Part shown: positions 36,301 to 37,799 of the stretch, piece after piece | Layout of the letters: each line of letters starts with the position of its first letter | How positions within the stretch are numbered: the first letter of the stretch is position 1 | NCBI GenBank assembly: GCA_020200235.1 | Contig: JAIVJC010000154.1 | Coordinates: 1 to 37,799, forward strand | DNA length: 37,799 nt | Origin: Acidobacteriota bacterium | Lineage (GTDB): Bacteria; Acidobacteriota; Blastocatellia; Pyrinomonadales; Pyrinomonadaceae | Direction of reading: 5' to 3' | Notes under the pieces: model-generated | The model's input: the letters and a program-made list of their open reading frames with translations, nothing else | Database searches by the model: none | What the model was told of the DNA's origin: nothing | Program-made: the position numbers and the translations under genes

Positions 36301-36963
36301 CTACCCACAATTCTCACTGATCATGACATTTGAACTGCCGAGCGGATCAGCACTCTTCTTTTCTTGCCAAGAAACGTTTGAGTTCCACCACGTCTGGAAT
36401 GACGTCTTCGCCTCCGGCAATCCTTTCTCAACCCACCATTCACGTTCATTAAAGTTTGGCGGCGCGGACTTCAGAAAATCTCGCGGGAAGAAGTACGCCT
36501 TGCAAACAATCTTTCCCCGCCTCATCTGTTCCACCATCACAAGCGCCCCGTATGCCTGCCGATTGTCATAGGCATCAAGCCGTCCGAGCAGCAGAGGGAT
36601 GGCTCTCCGTCTGACTTCATCGGGAAGCTGGGTGATCCCGTAACCTTCACGCCCACCCGCGCGGAGGCTGTAAAACTCCAAGACCGCCTTCATCTCCGCG
36701 TCGGGAGGGTTCGACGCGAGTCTCGAACACAGGAAACGCTCGATAGATATTCCCATGTACCCGGCATTGTTATTGTCTAAAAAATAAGAATACTGCCGGA
36801 GCATCCAGCCCCGCGTCTGCGGGACGGAATAAGCGGTTCTGAACATGGTGTAGCGGAGGAAGCTGTTGGGCTGCGCCGCCGCGTAAGCGAGAGCGAATAG
36901 AATAACGGCGGCAGCCATCAGACCGAAAATTATTTTCTTACTGAACAGCCTTCGCAGTTTCAT
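36301..36963 (-). CDS. Membrane-anchored protein of unknown function
   Basis: This 220-residue protein has one strong N-terminal hydrophobic segment (about 11-30, IIFGLMAAAVILFALAYAAA) after a basic start, so it is a membrane anchor or uncleaved signal. The rest is soluble, with many aromatic residues and a repeated R-rich helical region (QLPDEVRRRAIPLLLGRLDA). I recognise no family. Its GC is visibly lower than the neighbours (it includes AT-rich codons and GTGTAG-type usage), which may mean recent transfer. The stop of the upstream propeller gene lies three bases before its ATG (36963), so the two are co-transcribed. Confidence 0.65.
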   Translation of the reverse strand: MKLRRLFSKKIIFGLMAAAVILFALAYAAAQPNSFLRYTMFRTAYSVPQTRGWMLRQYSYFLDNNNAGYMGISIERFLCSRLASNPPDAEMKAVLEFYSLRAGGREGYGITQLPDEVRRRAIPLLLGRLDAYDNRQAYGALVMVEQMRRGKIVCKAYFFPRDFLKSAPPNFNEREWWVEKGLPEAKTSFQTWWNSNVSWQEKKSADPLGSSNVMISENCG

Positions 36964-36966
36964 GAA

Positions 36967-37799
36967 TCACCCGAAGCAGTACAGCCGCCCGTCCTGCGTG
37001 CCGATGACGATGCGCCCCGAGGCGACGGCGGGCGAGGCGGAGAGGGCGGAGCCGGCTTCGAACTCCCACACCTTCGCGCCCGTGTAGAAGTCGAGCACGT
37101 AGAACCTGCCGTCGTTCGAGCCGATGAAAACTCGACCCGATGCTAACGCGGGCGACGACTCGACCCTCGCCTTCGTCGCGAACGTCCACATCGCGCGCCC
37201 CGTCCTCGCGTTGAGGCAGTGGACGTACTTGTCCCGCCCGCCCAGGACGACCCGCCCCTCGACCACGCCCGCCGAAGAGTAGAAGGGGAACTGCCGCTGC
37301 GCGTTGCGGTAGCGCCAGCGCAGCCGCCGCGCCTGCAAGCTCACGCTCAAGACCTCGTTGTCGAACGTGCCGTAGAACGCCGAGCCCTCCATCAGCGCGG
37401 CGCTCGCGCCCGTGTACGCGCCCGACACGAACTGGAAGACCTGCTGGCCGTCGCTGATGCGGATCGCGCGGAAGTTCTCGTCGCAGCCCGCGACGAAGGC
37501 GAGCCCGTTCGAGACGGCGGCGGTCGCGTGCACCGGCCCCCCCGTCTTGTACTTCCACAGCACTGATCCGTTGCGCGCGCTCAAACAATAGAGGTGCGAG
37601 TCGTAAGAGCCGATCAGGAGTTTGTCGTCCACGACGACGGACGACGACTTCACTTCCGCGCCGGTCTTGTAAGTCCACATCCTGCGACCGTCGCGCGCGT
37701 TGACGGCGTGAACCGTGCCGTCGAGGTCGCCGACGTAGACCGCGCCGTTCGCTATCGCCGGGGAAGACTCGCCGATCCCTTCGCGCGCGCCCGTCGCGT
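36967..37799 (-). CDS. PQQ-like beta-propeller protein (3), partial
   Basis: The gene is cut by the window's right edge: the reading frame stays open from 37797 to the stop at 36967, and the upstream residues (GESSPAIANGAVYVGDLDG) continue the propeller repeat. The visible part includes LSARNGSVLWKYKTGGPV, LNARTGRAMWTFATK, LDFYTGAKVWEFEAG and a last blade IVIGTQDGRLYCFG. These are PQQ-binding-like repeats of the BamB type. Signal peptide and start lie outside the window. It differs from the two other propellers by having no WxQWRG motif in view. It is followed three bases later by the unknown membrane protein. Confidence 0.85.
   Translation of the reverse strand, partial: ATGAREGIGESSPAIANGAVYVGDLDGTVHAVNARDGRRMWTYKTGAEVKSSSVVVDDKLLIGSYDSHLYCLSARNGSVLWKYKTGGPVHATAAVSNGLAFVAGCDENFRAIRISDGQQVFQFVSGAYTGASAALMEGSAFYGTFDNEVLSVSLQARRLRWRYRNAQRQFPFYSSAGVVEGRVVLGGRDKYVHCLNARTGRAMWTFATKARVESSPALASGRVFIGSNDGRFYVLDFYTGAKVWEFEAGSALSASPAVASGRIVIGTQDGRLYCFG

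Overview
The window is GC-rich (coding sequence dominated by C/G at third positions). It encodes an envelope-focused bacterium: a CarboxypepD_reg/TonB-type receptor, paired DUF5916 barrel proteins, many DUF4097 'adhesin' proteins, WxQWRG-type PQQ-like beta-propellers, a Uma2 nuclease, an M28 peptidase and a DUF3311/sodium-solute symporter pair. From family knowledge this combination points to Acidobacteriota, most likely the Blastocatellia/Pyrinomonas side. No rRNA or tRNA gene was recognised, so the assignment is an inference.

Region 1 (341-16155, all + strand) is an envelope locus. It holds a secreted unknown protein, three DUF4097 proteins, two tandem CBM9-like/DUF5916 outer-membrane proteins, a palindromic repeat cluster with a strong terminator-like hairpin, an ECF sigma factor overlapping its zinc-finger anti-sigma gene, and two further DUF4097 proteins (one interrupted by a frameshift, one fused to HEAT-like repeats). 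The sigma/anti-sigma pair in the middle of surface-protein genes suggests a regulated envelope-maintenance regulon. This is the best candidate for an undescribed system here.

Region 2 (16265-25630, + strand) looks like one operon: a LuxE/PaaK-like acyl-activating enzyme, a secreted beta-propeller, an aldehyde dehydrogenase/acyl reductase that has lost an internal segment, a family-4 glycosyltransferase, and an ABC ATPase with a very large FtsX-like permease. Acyl activation, reduction, glycosylation and export would fit synthesis of an envelope lipid or glycolipid, but the substrate cannot be read from sequence.

Region 3 (25703-31589) has a Uma2 nuclease (-), a second propeller followed by a small secreted CxC protein resembling the TIMP/netrin fold (+), a small membrane protein (-) and a large TonB-type receptor (-) split by a one-base frameshift. 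Region 4 (31759-34282, +) carries DUF3311, a sodium:solute symporter and a DUF2585/UPF0314 protein. Region 5 (34403-37799, -) carries an M28 lipoprotein peptidase, an unknown membrane-anchored protein and a third propeller cut by the window end.

Three genes are broken (near 13470, 19850 and 29790), none at a recognisable slippery site. This may be real decay, but it equally fits assembly or sequencing indels, and reads should be checked before any biological reading. Several perfect or near-perfect inverted repeats sit between genes (7742-7825, 11193-11258, 16179-16227, 21984-22057, 34310-34380).
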